From Rhodococcus sp. X156 (GTDB taxonomy: Bacteria; Actinomycetota; Actinomycetes; Mycobacteriales; Mycobacteriaceae), in the NCBI RefSeq assembly GCF_004006015.1, contig NZ_CP034766.1:3071001-3135000 (forward strand): a stretch of DNA of 64,000 nt, given 5' to 3'. Below the pieces are notes generated by a model. That model saw nothing but the letters and a program-made list of their open reading frames with translations. It was not told the DNA's origin and made no database searches. Numbering within the stretch: the first letter of the stretch is position 1; the number at the start of each line of letters is the position of its first letter. Made by a program: the position numbers and the translations under genes. Below, in pieces: positions 48,436 to 58,789 of the stretch.

Positions 48436-48612
48436 GTCATGTCCTCCTGGTTCGTGCGAGCCCGGTCTTTCCGGGCCGTCTGATCAGGTCTTCGTGCCTC
48501 GCAGTCACTCCGGTTCGATCCGGTGGCATCACAGTTGGGTAACGGACTTCGCGGTCAGTCCAGAGTGGACAGTGCAGGGCCGTCCCACCGTCCGCCCTGG
48601 GCGACCTGCCGC

Positions 48613-50199
48613 TCACGCCACGGTGAACAGCGCGCTGTGCCACCCCGAGGCCCCGTCGGGGAGGGTGGCCGCCCGCTCCTGCACCTGCAGGTTGCCCTCG
48701 GCATCGGTGGCCCGGCAGGTGACGGTGTGGCTGCCGGCCCCCACGTCAGGCAGGTCGATCCGCCACATGCGCCAGGTGTCCCTGCCCACCTCGGTGCCCA
48801 GCCGGGCCGGCAGCCAGGGGCCGTCGTCCAGGCGCACCTCGACGGAGCGGATGCCCACCCCCTGCCGCCAGGCGGTGCCGGTGACGGTGACCCGGCCCGC
48901 CGGGACCTGCTCGAACCCGCCGGGGCTGGTGATCTGCGACTGCAGCTTGATCGGTGCCCGCTCGGCGTAGCCCCGCGGAACCCAGTAGGCCTTCTTCTGG
49001 GCGAAGGTGGTCAGCTCGATGTCGGTGATCCACTTGGTGGCCGAGGCGTAGCCGTACACACCCGGCACCAGCATCCGCACCGGGAAGCCGTGCTCCACCG
49101 GCAGCGGCTGGCCGTTCATGTTCACGGCGAGCATCGCCCCACGGTCGGGCTCGAGGACCGTGGCCAGCGGGGTGCCCGCCGAGTACCCACCGATGGCGGT
49201 GGACAGCAGCTGGTCGGCGCCGGCCTGCACCCCGGCCTCCAGCAGCAGGTCGCGCAGCGACACCCCGACCCAGGCGGCCGACCCCACCAGGTCCCCACCC
49301 ACCTCGTTGGACACGCAGGTGAGCGTCACGCGCCGCTCCTCCAGCGGCCGGCTGACCAGCTCGTCGAAGCTGAGCGTGATCTCGCGATCGACCATCCCGT
49401 GGATGCGCAGCGACCAGTCCCGGGCCGAGACCTGGGGCGGCGAGAGCGCGGTGTCCACCCGGTAGAAGGTGTCGTTGCTGGTGGTGAAGGGCAGGCCGCC
49501 GTCGGCGACGAAGTCCACCCCGGCGGGCAGCGGGGGCAGCGGCTGGGCAGCCGCGCGGGTCCCCACCACCGACGCGTCCACCTTCGACAGCACCGCCTGC
49601 CCGCCGAGTCCGGCCACGCCAGCGCCGACGGCGACCGCGGCCGAGGTGCCCAGGAAGCTGCGCCGGGACACCTCCGCGCCGTCTTCGCGCACGGCGGGCG
49701 CGGCCGCCGCCCGCAGCAGGGTGAGGAGCACGGACACCGCGACCACCGCAGCCACCAGCGCAGAGAGCACGCCCACCCGCGCGGTGTCCGGTCGGTCGAG
49801 CACGGCCAGCGCGCCGACCACCCCGAGCGCGACCAGCACGGCCACCCCGGCCGCCACCCGCACCCGGGTGAGCAGGCCGGCGACCGCGCCCACCAGCAGC
49901 AGCACGATCCCCATGCCGACGAGCAGGGCCTTCTTGTCGTTGCTGCCGAACTGCTCGATCGCGAAGGACTTGGCCCACTCCGGCGTGCGGTCGATCGCCG
50001 CGTTGCCCACCGCGAGGTAGGGAGAGGACTCCGGGTCGACGAGCCCGGCGAACAGGTGGGCGACGGCGAGCGCCGCCACCACCGCCAGCACGCCAGCGAC
50101 GGCGGCCACGGCGGCGACGAGGGCCGGGCGACGGGGGCGCACGGACGGCGAGCGGCCAGGCGTGCTCGGCCCAGCTGAGGTGGGCGCGGGTGAGGTCAT
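48613..50199 (-). CDS. Membrane-anchored sulfite-oxidase-type molybdopterin oxidoreductase
   Basis: 528 residues. N-terminal membrane domain of four or five helices (to about 170), then a twin-Arg-like SRRSFLGTSAAVAVGAG (about 180-196), an oxidoreductase molybdopterin domain (about 235-400) with the probable Mo-ligand cysteine in RVTLTCVSNEVGG, and a C-terminal dimerisation (Mo-co) domain with VTGTAWRQGVGIRSVEVRLDDG. It acts outside the membrane; substrate unknown. Start ATG 50199; a GTG at 50226 is the alternative. Confidence 0.87.
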   Translation of the reverse strand: MTSPAPTSAGPSTPGRSPSVRPRRPALVAAVAAVAGVLAVVAALAVAHLFAGLVDPESSPYLAVGNAAIDRTPEWAKSFAIEQFGSNDKKALLVGMGIVLLLVGAVAGLLTRVRVAAGVAVLVALGVVGALAVLDRPDTARVGVLSALVAAVVAVSVLLTLLRAAAAPAVREDGAEVSRRSFLGTSAAVAVGAGVAGLGGQAVLSKVDASVVGTRAAAQPLPPLPAGVDFVADGGLPFTTSNDTFYRVDTALSPPQVSARDWSLRIHGMVDREITLSFDELVSRPLEERRVTLTCVSNEVGGDLVGSAAWVGVSLRDLLLEAGVQAGADQLLSTAIGGYSAGTPLATVLEPDRGAMLAVNMNGQPLPVEHGFPVRMLVPGVYGYASATKWITDIELTTFAQKKAYWVPRGYAERAPIKLQSQITSPGGFEQVPAGRVTVTGTAWRQGVGIRSVEVRLDDGPWLPARLGTEVGRDTWRMWRIDLPDVGAGSHTVTCRATDAEGNLQVQERAATLPDGASGWHSALFTVA

Positions 50200-50259
50200 G
50201 CTGCGGGTTCGCACTGGGACGCTCACCCGGTTCAGCGCCGCAGGTCAGGCGGGCCGGGG

Positions 50260-50538
50260 CTAGGGCGCGCCGGCCTCCGGGTGCCCGGTGGCCGCCGCGA
50301 GGTCGCGGCGCAGCCGGGGCTCGTCCACGTCGAAATAGCTGTGCTCACGCCCGTCCAGCAGCACCACCGGCAGCCGGTCTCCGTACTCGGCGCGCAGCTC
50401 GGGCTGGGTTGTCGCCGCCTCGTCGACGTCCACCGCGCTCCACGGCAGCCCGAAGTCGGCGCACACCGCCGCCAGCTCCTCGGCCGCCGTGGTGCACGCC
50501 GAGCACCCCTGCCGCGTGAGCAGCTCCACTCGCACCAT
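50260..50538 (-). CDS. Glutaredoxin-like (DUF836-type) protein
   Basis: 92 residues with a thioredoxin-fold pattern: LLTRQGCSACTTAAEEL near the N-terminus (redox CSAC) and RLPVVLLDGREHSYFDVDE. An equivalent small gene (Rv0508) sits just before hemA in M. tuberculosis (recalled). ATG at 50538 with aggtgg upstream. Partner unknown; it could supply electrons to a neighbouring enzyme. Confidence 0.8.
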   Translation of the reverse strand: MVRVELLTRQGCSACTTAAEELAAVCADFGLPWSAVDVDEAATTQPELRAEYGDRLPVVLLDGREHSYFDVDEPRLRRDLAAATGHPEAGAP

Positions 50539-50906
50539 CAGCCACCTTCTCCTGCCGCCCGAGGCGGCCCCACCGTCGCGTCCTGACGCCATCCAGTGAA
50601 CACGCCGCGAACCGCAGGGCGAGCCCCGGGCTGCAGCCGCGGAAGAGCCACCACCGGTGTCCCAGGGAGGCGTCTTGTACCACCTGATCGTGACGGGCGG
50701 ATGAAGGCGATGGACATCACCGCTATGATTCTGCCCACGCCCGTTGGATCGGTCGCGGGAGACCGCGGCGCGGACAAGGTGCACGTCGGTGGCAGCGACG
50801 GACCGTTGCAGACAGGGGAGCAGGTGGAGCAGGTGTCCTCACTCGGCAGCAGCACTCGGGCAGGACGGGTCACCGACACGGTCGACGTGCAGGGTGGCCT
50901 GTCCGC
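50539..50906 (+). other. 368-bp intergenic region between the divergent glutaredoxin and bldN genes
   Basis: No convincing gene. A forward frame from 50701 to 50910 (69 codons plus stop) ends in an ATGA overlap with bldN, but it contains the promoter-like TATGAT and has no clear ribosome site, so it is not called. The length suggests a long regulated bldN leader. Confidence 0.5.
50724..50729 (+). promoter_or_regulatory. Candidate -10 box of bldN
   Basis: TATGAT differs from the consensus TATAAT by one base and stands out in GC-rich sequence. It would give a leader of about 170 bases. No good -35 was found 16-18 bp upstream. Confidence 0.5.
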
Positions 50907-51737
50907 ATGAGCAGCACAGCAGCGTCGCTCGCGGTCACGTCCACGCACGGCGAGGACACCGGCGAGCCGGGGGCTGACCTGCGCTTCGTGTCCCCGCCCG
51001 ACGAGTCCGTCGCAGCTGTGGCGGTGGAGATCGTCGCGGCCCCAACGGTTCTCGATCTGCCTCTGGTGCTGGTGCCGCAAGCGGCCCCCGACGTGGCTGC
51101 CACCGCGGGAGTGCTGGCGGACATCGACCGGCGGACCACCACCGCCCCGCTGCTCGGCGCCCGCCCGGAGCGCACGCCCGAGGAGGAGGAGCAGGTCCTC
51201 GCCACCTGGGAGCTGGTGCGAGCCGCCCAGGCCGGTGACACCGATGCTTTTGGCCAGCTCTACGACCGCTACGTCGACATCGTGTTCCGCTACGTGCTGT
51301 TCCGGGTGAACGACCGCACCCTGGCCGAGGACCTCACCAGCGAGACCTTTCTCCGCGCCCTCCGCCGAATTGCCTCGATCACCTATCAGGGCAAGGACGT
51401 GGGGGCGTGGTTCGTCACCATTGCCCGCAACATCGTTCTCGACTACATGAAGTCGAGTCGGCACCGCCTGGAGTTCAGCACCGCGGAGATCTTGGACTCC
51501 GACAGCGCCGATGACCCCGAGGACGAGGTCATCACGGCGAGCATCGTGGCCGAGCTGCTGGACTGCGTGCGCCAGCTCGGCGACGACCAGCGCGAGTGCA
51601 TCGTCCTGCGGTTCCTGCAGGGGATGTCGGTCTCGGAGACGGCTGCGGCCATGGGTCGCAACGAGGGCGCGGTCAAGGCGCTGCAGCATCGCGCCGTGCG
51701 CCGGCTGGCCAAGCTCGTGCCCGACACCTTGCGCTGA
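50907..51737 (+). CDS. bldN: ECF sigma factor, BldN family
   Basis: 276 residues. Residues 1 to about 95 are an extension absent from ordinary ECF sigmas, like the pro-sequence removed from Streptomyces BldN. Sigma region 2 follows (ELVRAAQAGDTDAFGQLYDR, DLTSETFLRALRRI) and region 4 (LGDDQRECIVLRFLQGMSVSETAAAMGRNEGAVKALQHRA). Its place next to the rex-hem genes matches Streptomyces. ATG at 50907. Cleavage of the extension here is inferred, not seen. Confidence 0.85.
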   Translation: MSSTAASLAVTSTHGEDTGEPGADLRFVSPPDESVAAVAVEIVAAPTVLDLPLVLVPQAAPDVAATAGVLADIDRRTTTAPLLGARPERTPEEEEQVLATWELVRAAQAGDTDAFGQLYDRYVDIVFRYVLFRVNDRTLAEDLTSETFLRALRRIASITYQGKDVGAWFVTIARNIVLDYMKSSRHRLEFSTAEILDSDSADDPEDEVITASIVAELLDCVRQLGDDQRECIVLRFLQGMSVSETAAAMGRNEGAVKALQHRAVRRLAKLVPDTLR

Positions 51738-51952
51738 CCCACCGGCAAAGTGTCTTTTACCTTTCGTAACACCTTTCTTCTGGTGATCCCGCTCAACGGA
51801 AAGTGACGGCCGTCCCCGTATCTGTTGCACAGGGCGCTCGTTTTCTCTGTGAAGGTGCGAGGAACCATTACCTGGTTGCCCGATCGGCTGCTTGGTGGGG
51901 TCCACAGCACGCGAGGAAAGCGTCAGCCGTGCGAGAGGGAGCGAGGTCAGGC

Positions 51953-52180
51953 GTGTGGCCTGAACGCGAGATTCTCAACGAACACCAGCTGCGGCTCGTG
52001 CCGACTGCGTCCGAGGACACGGTGGTGGCCGCGCTGGTCGCCGCCGGCCCGGCTCTCGACCCGTCCCGTGCCGCCCGCTCCCGCATGCAGCGCCGGTTGC
52101 TCGCCGCCCTGCGCACCGCTGACCGCACCGGCGCGGACCGCACCGCCAGCGAGTCGCTCCGGCTCGCGGTCTCGCACTAG
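51953..52180 (+). CDS. Small protein downstream of bldN, possible anti-sigma remnant
   Basis: 75 residues: LNEHQLRLVPTASEDTVVAALV, then PSRAARSRMQRRLLAALRTAD, which resembles the start of DUF5667-type proteins. In Streptomyces the gene after bldN encodes RsbN, a membrane anti-sigma with such a region; here there is no transmembrane helix. GTG at 51953 with gagg upstream; longer GTG/ATG starts to 51803 exist. It could be a soluble regulator, a truncated rsbN, or not a gene. Confidence 0.45.
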   Translation: MWPEREILNEHQLRLVPTASEDTVVAALVAAGPALDPSRAARSRMQRRLLAALRTADRTGADRTASESLRLAVSH

Positions 52181-52390
52181 CAACCCCGGGCGGGGGGGCT
52201 GGCCCCGTGCCGCTCCTCCCCCGCAGCCGCCCGCGCGCCCTTCCCGCCACTCAGCCGGTCTCGTTGACACGGCCCTCTGGCGCTGTGCGGCGACGGCTAA
52301 GGTGGGTGCACGCGGTCGCTCGTCGCCCGAGCACTGCCCGGACGTTCGCTCGGCGACGTTCCCCGTGGTCGGAGCAGAGGGAGTCGGGAG

Positions 52391-53389
52391 GTGCGCTTGC
52401 CTCGAGAGAACAGACGGTTCGGCCGTGCCGTTCCCAGTCCCGCGCAGATTCGTGCGGCCATCGCCGGGGAGGCCAGCGCGACTGCCGGGCTCAAGGCGGC
52501 CAGGCGCGCCCGGGCCGTCAGCGCTGCGGAGCCTCCGGACGCAGCGGCAGGCCTCGAGCTCGGCTCCGGCCAGGACACACCCGACACGCCGGTCCCCGAT
52601 CCCCCGCCGCCGGTTCCCCGGGACCTCACCGCGGCCGCCTTCTTCGACGTCGACAACACCATGGTGATCGGCGCCAGCATCCTGCACTTCGCGCGGGGGC
52701 TGGCCGCACGCAAGTACTTCACCGCCGGCGACGTGATGGGCTTCGCCTGGCACCAGGTCCGCTTTCGGGTCAGCGGCAAGGAGCACGTCGCCTCGGTGGC
52801 CAGCGGCCGCGAGCAGGCGCTGTCGTTCGTGGCCGGACGGGAGACCGCCGAGATCCGCCGCCTCGGCGAGGAGATCTACGACGAGCTCATCGCCGACAAG
52901 ATCTGGACCGGAACTCGGGCGCTGGCACAGCTGCACCTGGACGCCGGCCAACAGGTCTGGCTGGTCACCGCCACCCCCGTCGAGCTGGCCGAGATCATCG
53001 CCCGCCGCCTCGGCCTCACTGGAGCGCTGGGCACCGTGGCCGAGAGCGAGGGCGGCAAGTTCACCGGTCGCCTGGTGGGCGACATCCTGCACGGCACGGC
53101 CAAGGCGCAGGCGGTGCGCTCCCTGGCCGCCCGCGAGGGCCTGGACCTGCGTCGGTGCACCGCCTACTCCGACAGCCACAACGACGTGCCCATGCTGTCG
53201 GTGGTGGGCAACGCGGTGGCGGTCAACCCCGACCAGGACCTCCGCGAGGTGGCCAAGGCCCGCGGCTGGCAGATCCGGGACTTCCGCACCGGCCGCAAGG
53301 CCGCCAAGATCGGCGTCCCCTCGCTGCTGGGCGCCGGCGCCGTGGCCGGCGCCGTGGCGGCCGGGATGAGCCACCGCCGCGGCGCCTGA
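52391..53389 (+). CDS. HAD-IB family hydrolase (SerB-like)
   Basis: 332 residues. A polar 75-residue N-terminus precedes a HAD phosphatase: nucleophile motif [29 protein letters not shown] (motif II), and acidic [16 protein letters not shown] (motif III/IV). A C-terminal helix ([14 protein letters not shown]) could be a membrane anchor. M. tuberculosis SerB1 (Rv0505c) is the positional match (recalled), but phosphoserine specificity is not shown. GTG at 52391 with agggag seven bases before. The 210 bp upstream hold no recognised feature. Confidence 0.85.
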   Translation: MRLPRENRRFGRAVPSPAQIRAAIAGEASATAGLKAARRARAVSAAEPPDAAAGLELGSGQDTPDTPVPDPPPPVPRDLTAAAFFDVDNTMVIGASILHFARGLAARKYFTAGDVMGFAWHQVRFRVSGKEHVASVASGREQALSFVAGRETAEIRRLGEEIYDELIADKIWTGTRALAQLHLDAGQQVWLVTATPVELAEIIARRLGLTGALGTVAESEGGKFTGRLVGDILHGTAKAQAVRSLAAREGLDLRRCTAYSDSHNDVPMLSVVGNAVAVNPDQDLREVAKARGWQIRDFRTGRKAAKIGVPSLLGAGAVAGAVAAGMSHRRGA

Positions 53390-53422
53390 GCGCAGCCGAG
53401 CGGCCGTCGGCCCGAGGTCGAC

Positions 53423-54351
<929 letters not shown>

Positions 54352-54355
<4 letters not shown>

Positions 54356-55392
54356 CTCAGCAGTCCCCCCACCGTCGTTGCTCCCGCGGTCAAGGTTCGC
54401 ACAACGGGCTGGTCGGTGAGCGGACGCAGTCCCTGCGCGCGCAGGAAGCTGTCGTAGGCGTCGGCAGTGCTCCACCGCGGACGGAAGCCCAAAGCCCCCC
54501 GCACCCGGCTGGTGTCCAGCACACGGCCGTAGGTCAGCAGCGCCACCTGTGCAGCCGAGAAGCTCACTCGTCGGGTACCGCGCAGCACCCGGCCCACCGG
54601 GGCCAGCGCGGGCACCGGCAGCGGCAGCGGCACGCGTCCGGCCCGGCGCACCGCCTGCGACAGCGTCAGCACCCCGTCAGCGGCCACGTTGAACACCCCG
54701 GGCACGCCGACCGCGGTGGCCAGCTCCAGCGCCGCCAGGGCGTCGTCGGAGTGCAGCATCTGCAGCCGGGCGTCGAAGCCCAGCGGGGTGGGCACCACGG
54801 GCATGGTGAGGTGCTCCGTCAACGGGCCTCGCACCTGCGGGCCGACCAGGTCCGCCAGGCGCAGCACGCTCACGGCCACGTCGGTGCGCCGGCGGGCGAA
54901 GGTGCGCACGCAGCTCTCCACCTCGACGGCGTCGGCGGCACCGCGGCTGACCACGGAGTGGGCCGGCTCGTCCTCGCCGAACAGAGCGGGATCGCGCGGC
55001 CCGGCGCCGTAGACGGCGGCGGAGGACACCACCACCAGCCGGCGCACCCGCGGTGCGTGCTGGCAGGCCGCGAGCAGCTGCAGGGTGCCCAGCACGTCCA
55101 GGCGGGCGCCGCTGCGCTCGTAGCCGGGGCGCTGCGGGCCCTTGTGCACCCCGGCGTGCACCACGGTGTCCACCTCGGCCTGCTCGAGCAGCGTGACCAG
55201 CGCGTGGTCACCCAGGTCGGCCTGGTGGAACTCGCTGCGGCCCAGGGACCGCCGGTGTGGGCGCACCGCGTCCACCGCGATGACGCGCTGCACCGACTCG
55301 CGGTGGGCGAGCCGGGTGGCCAGCTGGGACGCGAGAAAACCGCTGCCGCCGGTGACCAGCACCACGCGGGGCGGCTCGGCCGGCGCGCTCAC
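54352..55392 (-). CDS. NAD-dependent epimerase/dehydratase (extended SDR)
   Basis: 346 residues. N-terminal Rossmann motif VLVTGGSGFLASQLA, then VVVSSAAVYGAGPRD. The usual YxxxK pair is not obvious: the segment after the Ser reads SVVSRGAADAVEVESCV, so catalysis may be altered. Corresponds by position to Rv0501, annotated galE2 (recalled); a UDP-galactose role is not supported by sequence. GTG start at 55392. Confidence 0.82.
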
Positions 55393-55442
55393 CCCCGCAC
55401 TCCGGCCGGAGGCGCAAGACAGCCCGCCACCGGAGGTGCGGG

Positions 55443-55460
55443 GTGCTGGGCGACCAGCAC
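55443..55460 (-). terminator. Hairpin after the bS22 gene
   Basis: gtgctgg pairs with ccagcac around a GCGA tetraloop, 43 bp beyond the bS22 stop. Confidence 0.4.
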
Positions 55461-55503
55461 TGCACGGGGTGACGGGCTGCGCCGCACGCGAAGTCGCGTA
55501 GGG

Positions 55504-55605
55504 CTACTTGCCGAGCTTGCGGCGCTGCACACGGGTCTTGCGCAGCAGCTTGCGGTGCTTCTTCTTCGACATCCGCTTGCGTCGCTTCTTGATCACTGAA
55601 CCCAT
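55504..55605 (-). CDS. 30S ribosomal protein bS22
   Basis: 33 residues, almost all basic, [20 protein letters not shown] followed by a short Arg/Lys tail, the AURKAIP1/COX24-type peptide found on actinobacterial 30S subunits. ATG at 55605 with gagga nine bases before. Easily missed because of its size. It sits between the HTH and SDR genes as in mycobacteria (Rv0500B, recalled). Confidence 0.92.
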   Translation of the reverse strand: MGSVIKKRRKRMSKKKHRKLLRKTRVQRRKLGK

Positions 55606-55763
55606 GTGGGTATGTCCTCGCCGTCTGTAGGTAGTTCGTTCGAGCCTGTCAGGTGCACGGGCGGTTGAGCTCAGGCGCCAACACAGCACCAACTGCGCAA
55701 CACCTTACTAGGCCCTGGCGCTTCGCCTGACCACGGTATCCGCTCGGGTCCCTGCCGGCACGG

Positions 55764-56033
55764 TCAGCCCGCGTCGAAGTAGGACGTCTCCAGGTAGGCG
55801 TGAACTGCTGCGGCGCGCACCCGGAAGGACCGACCCACCCGCACGGCGGGCAGCTCGCCGCTGTGCACCAGGCGGTACACGGTCATCTTGGACACCCGCA
55901 TCACCTTGGCCACCTCGGCCACGGTGAGGAACTGGGTGTCGGCCAGCGCGGCGGGCCCGTCGCCGGAACCCCCGATCGGGCTCGTGCTTCGAGAAGGGCC
56001 CACACCTTCGGGGCCGGATCGTTCTGCAGACAT
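55764..56033 (-). CDS. Excisionase-family helix-turn-helix protein
   Basis: 89 residues. After a polar N-terminus, an excisionase/MerR-type HTH: FLTVAEVAKVMRVSKMTVYR then LVHSGELPAVRVGRSFRVR. Mycobacterial Rv0500A is the positional match (recalled). Targets unknown; not linked to phage genes here. ATG at 56033; an upstream in-frame start at 56093 is less likely. Confidence 0.85.
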   Translation of the reverse strand: MSAERSGPEGVGPSRSTSPIGGSGDGPAALADTQFLTVAEVAKVMRVSKMTVYRLVHSGELPAVRVGRSFRVRAAAVHAYLETSYFDAG

Positions 56034-56147
56034 GGTTACCGACTTCCGGCACGTGTCGCGCCGTCGGGCTTCCCCTCCGACGGAACGGGACACGCACGTG
56101 CTTGTCCGAGCCTAGCGGGACGGCTGGGGTTTGTGGGATGAGTGTGG

Positions 56148-56963
56148 TCAGGACTTCGAGGGTGCGCCGAGCTGCACGGAGCGGTCGCGTGCCGCCTCGA
56201 CCGCCGCGTACATCGCAGCTCGCACCCCATGGTCCTCCAGTGCGCGGACTCCGGCAGCGGTGGTGCCTCCCGGGGAGGAGACGCCCTCGCGCAGCAGCAC
56301 CGGGTGGGTGCCGGTCTCGCGCAGCACGGTGCTCGCGCCCAGGGCCGACTGGGTGGCCAGCTCGGTGGCCACCGCCCGGCTCAGCCCGAGCATGACGCCC
56401 GCGTCGACGAGCGCCTCCACCACGAGGTAGAAGTACGCCGGCCCGGAGCCCGACAGCGCGGTGACCGCGTCCTGCTGGCTCTCCGGCACTCGCACCACCC
56501 GGCCCACCGCGCTCATCAGCTCCTCGGCGAGGTCCAGGTGCGCCTCGGTGGCGGCCCGGCCCGGCGACAGCGCGCTCATCGCCTGGCCGACCACCATCGG
56601 GGCGTTGGGCATCACCCGCACCACCGGGGTGCCGGCAGGCAGCTGCCCCTCGAAGGTGGTGGTGGGCAGCCCGGCGCACAGCGACACCACGAGGGTGGTG
56701 GGGTCGATCCCGGCCAGCTCGCCCAGCAGGGCGTCCACGTCCTGCGGCTTGACCGCGACGAACAGCACGTCGGCGTGCGCAGCGGCCTCGATCGGCGTGA
56801 CGGCCCGCACGCCGTGGCGCGCCTCGAGCTCGGCAGCCCGCTCGGCGTAGCGCTCGGTGAACACCAGGTCGTCGGGAGCACGACCCGCCCGCAGCAGCCC
56901 GGCCAGCAGGGCCTCACCGATCGTTCCCGCACCCAGCACCGCAACCCTCGTCATGGCTGCCAT
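56148..56963 (-). CDS. proC: Pyrroline-5-carboxylate reductase
   Basis: 271 residues; last step of proline synthesis. Seen: NAD(P) motif VLGAGTIGEALLAGLL, VRVMPNAPMVVGQA and the signature SGSGPAYFYLVVEALVDAGV. ATG at 56963 or, three codons on, at 56954. It begins 22 bp after the thioesterase gene. Confidence 0.94.
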   Translation of the reverse strand: MAAMTRVAVLGAGTIGEALLAGLLRAGRAPDDLVFTERYAERAAELEARHGVRAVTPIEAAAHADVLFVAVKPQDVDALLGELAGIDPTTLVVSLCAGLPTTTFEGQLPAGTPVVRVMPNAPMVVGQAMSALSPGRAATEAHLDLAEELMSAVGRVVRVPESQQDAVTALSGSGPAYFYLVVEALVDAGVMLGLSRAVATELATQSALGASTVLRETGTHPVLLREGVSSPGGTTAAGVRALEDHGVRAAMYAAVEAARDRSVQLGAPSKS

Positions 56964-56985
56964 GGTGTCATGCGCGGGTGGTGCG

Positions 56986-57828
56986 TCAGCGGCCTGGCAG
57001 CGGCGCAGCGGGAGCTGGCGCCATCGCCAGCTGGCGGGCCTGGCAGACCATCGTTCCCTTGGAGTCGATCACCACCGCGTCGCCGTCGAACCAGGTGCCG
57101 CCCACCACGCTGGTGCTCATCTCCACCCGCAGCCAGCCGGGCGCGGGCTGCGCGCGCAGCAGCGCGGTGAGCTGGACGGTGGGTGCCCAGCCCTGCCGGC
57201 CCAGGTTGAGGGTGACCGGCGGCGCGACGTCGCCGGCCATCAGCGCGAACAACGCGTCCGGGTCCTCGCCGGTGGGGCGCACCCAGAGCCGGATCACCGG
57301 GTCGCTGGCCACCTCGCCGCGCAGGTACGCGGCGGTCGTCGGGTCCACCCGCATCTCGCAGGCCTTGGACACGTTCACGATGTCGCCCATCGGGTGGGCG
57401 CGGACGTCGATGGTGTCCGACGGCGGATCCACCGGCAGCTCCTGCAGCGGGTGCGCCCGCTCGAACGGACCGGCGCCGGTCTCGGCCGGGCCCAGGGTCA
57501 CCACCACCTGCACCGCGGTGCGCGCCCCCTGGCGCAGCTGCACCTCCACCAGCGACACGGTGCGGCCGCGCTTGGTCACCACGGCCCGCAGCTGCACCGC
57601 ACCGGGGTCGGGCGGGCTGAGGAAGCTCGCGGACACCGCCAGCGGCTCCACCCCGGCCACGCCCAGCGCCTGCTCGGCGGCGTGGGCGCACAGGGCGAGC
57701 AGCAGGCCGCCGTGGGCCTTGGGTCCGATCGTCCAGAGCTCGCCGAGCTGGGCGTGGAACAGCTGCACGTCAGGGTTGTCGCTGGGGTCGGCCGTCAGCT
57801 CGAGGGCGGCGCGAAACGGTGCGTTCAT
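56986..57828 (-). CDS. Acyl-CoA thioesterase-like (double hotdog) protein
   Basis: 280 residues. Two hotdog modules: an N-terminal one with KAHGGLLLALCAHAAEQAL and VSASFLSPPDPGAVQL, a C-terminal one with GWLRVEMSTSVVGGTWFDGD. Resembles TesB-like actinobacterial proteins (Rv0499 by position, recalled). Substrate unknown; a DHNA-CoA thioesterase for menaquinone is possible but unsupported. 67 bp after the TIM-barrel gene. Confidence 0.8.
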   Translation of the reverse strand: MNAPFRAALELTADPSDNPDVQLFHAQLGELWTIGPKAHGGLLLALCAHAAEQALGVAGVEPLAVSASFLSPPDPGAVQLRAVVTKRGRTVSLVEVQLRQGARTAVQVVVTLGPAETGAGPFERAHPLQELPVDPPSDTIDVRAHPMGDIVNVSKACEMRVDPTTAAYLRGEVASDPVIRLWVRPTGEDPDALFALMAGDVAPPVTLNLGRQGWAPTVQLTALLRAQPAPGWLRVEMSTSVVGGTWFDGDAVVIDSKGTMVCQARQLAMAPAPAAPLPGR

Positions 57829-57895
57829 GCCCCATCCCTATCACTGCCGCCCGCGCCACCGGCGTCGTGGGCCGCAGTGAGGCTGAGCCCCGGAG

Positions 57896-58789
57896 TCAGC
57901 GCTTGAGGTGGCGGCGCGCGAAGGCGAGCGCCTCGGCGAGCATCGCGGCCCGGTCGCGCCGGGTGCGGGCGGACTGGGAGTTGATCTCCAGCACGGCCAC
58001 ACCGTCGAACCCGGTGGCGGCCAGCGTCTCGCAGACGTGGGCGCACGGCTGGCTGCCGTAGCCCGGCACCAGGTGCTGGTCCACGGCGGCGCCGTCCCCG
58101 TCGGCCAGGTGCAGGTGCGCCAGCCGCGAGCCCATCCTGGTGGCCATGGCCACGGCGTCGGTGCCCGCCGTCGCGGTGTGCGAGAGGTCCAGGGTGTAGT
58201 GCGGGTACCCCACCTCGGTGGGGTCGATGGACGGCGAGAACGCGGAGATGGACGGGCCCGGCCCGCCCCCGCGGCGAGCCAGCCGCTCGGCACCGGAGGC
58301 ACCGGCACCGAAGAAGCGGTCGGTGCGCAGCGGGAACATGTTCTCCACCGCCACCACGAGGTCGCTGCGCTCCTCGAGCTCGGCGACCTGGTCGGCGAAG
58401 CCGTCGGCGTAGCGGCGCTGCCAGCGGAACGGCGGGTGCACCACCACGGTGCTGGCACCCAGCACGGCCGCGGTGTCCACCGCCCGGTCCAGCCGCGCCA
58501 CCGGGTCGGAGCCCCACACCCGCTGGGTGATGAGCAGACAGGGAGCGTGCACGGCCAGGACCGGCACGCCGTACCGACGGATCAGCCGGCCCACCGCGGC
58601 GGGGTCCTGGCTGACCGGGTCGGTCCACACCATCAGCTCGACGCCGTCGTAGCCCAGGTCGGCGGCCAGCTCGAAGCCGCTCTCCACCGACTCGGGGTAG
58701 ACCGAGGCCGTGGACAGCGCGATGGGGATGGGCCGCTGCGGCGCGGACCAGCTGCTCTCGGAAGTCATCTGCCAGTCACCTGTCGTCAT
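57896..58789 (-). CDS. Sugar phosphate isomerase/epimerase-like TIM barrel
   Basis: 297 residues, AP-endonuclease-2-like fold. Seen: IALSTASVYPESVESGFELA, DGVELMVW, VLAVHAPCLL, VVHPPFRWQRRYADGF, VAVENMFPL, and metal-site HLADGDGAAVDQHLVPGYG. Rv0498 is the positional match (recalled). Substrate unknown. ATGA overlap with the membrane-protein gene; a second ATG seven codons in is possible. Confidence 0.82.
   Translation of the reverse strand: MTTGDWQMTSESSWSAPQRPIPIALSTASVYPESVESGFELAADLGYDGVELMVWTDPVSQDPAAVGRLIRRYGVPVLAVHAPCLLITQRVWGSDPVARLDRAVDTAAVLGASTVVVHPPFRWQRRYADGFADQVAELEERSDLVVAVENMFPLRTDRFFGAGASGAERLARRGGGPGPSISAFSPSIDPTEVGYPHYTLDLSHTATAGTDAVAMATRMGSRLAHLHLADGDGAAVDQHLVPGYGSQPCAHVCETLAATGFDGVAVLEINSQSARTRRDRAAMLAEALAFARRHLKR

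Noticed and set aside
50701-50910. Small frame ending in ATGA with bldN
   Set aside because: No ribosome site, no conserved-looking protein, and the TATGAT promoter box lies inside it; kept only as a remark.
55764-56033. Phage excisionase
   Set aside because: The HTH is excisionase-like, but it sits in a conserved housekeeping block (proC, bS22) with no phage genes.
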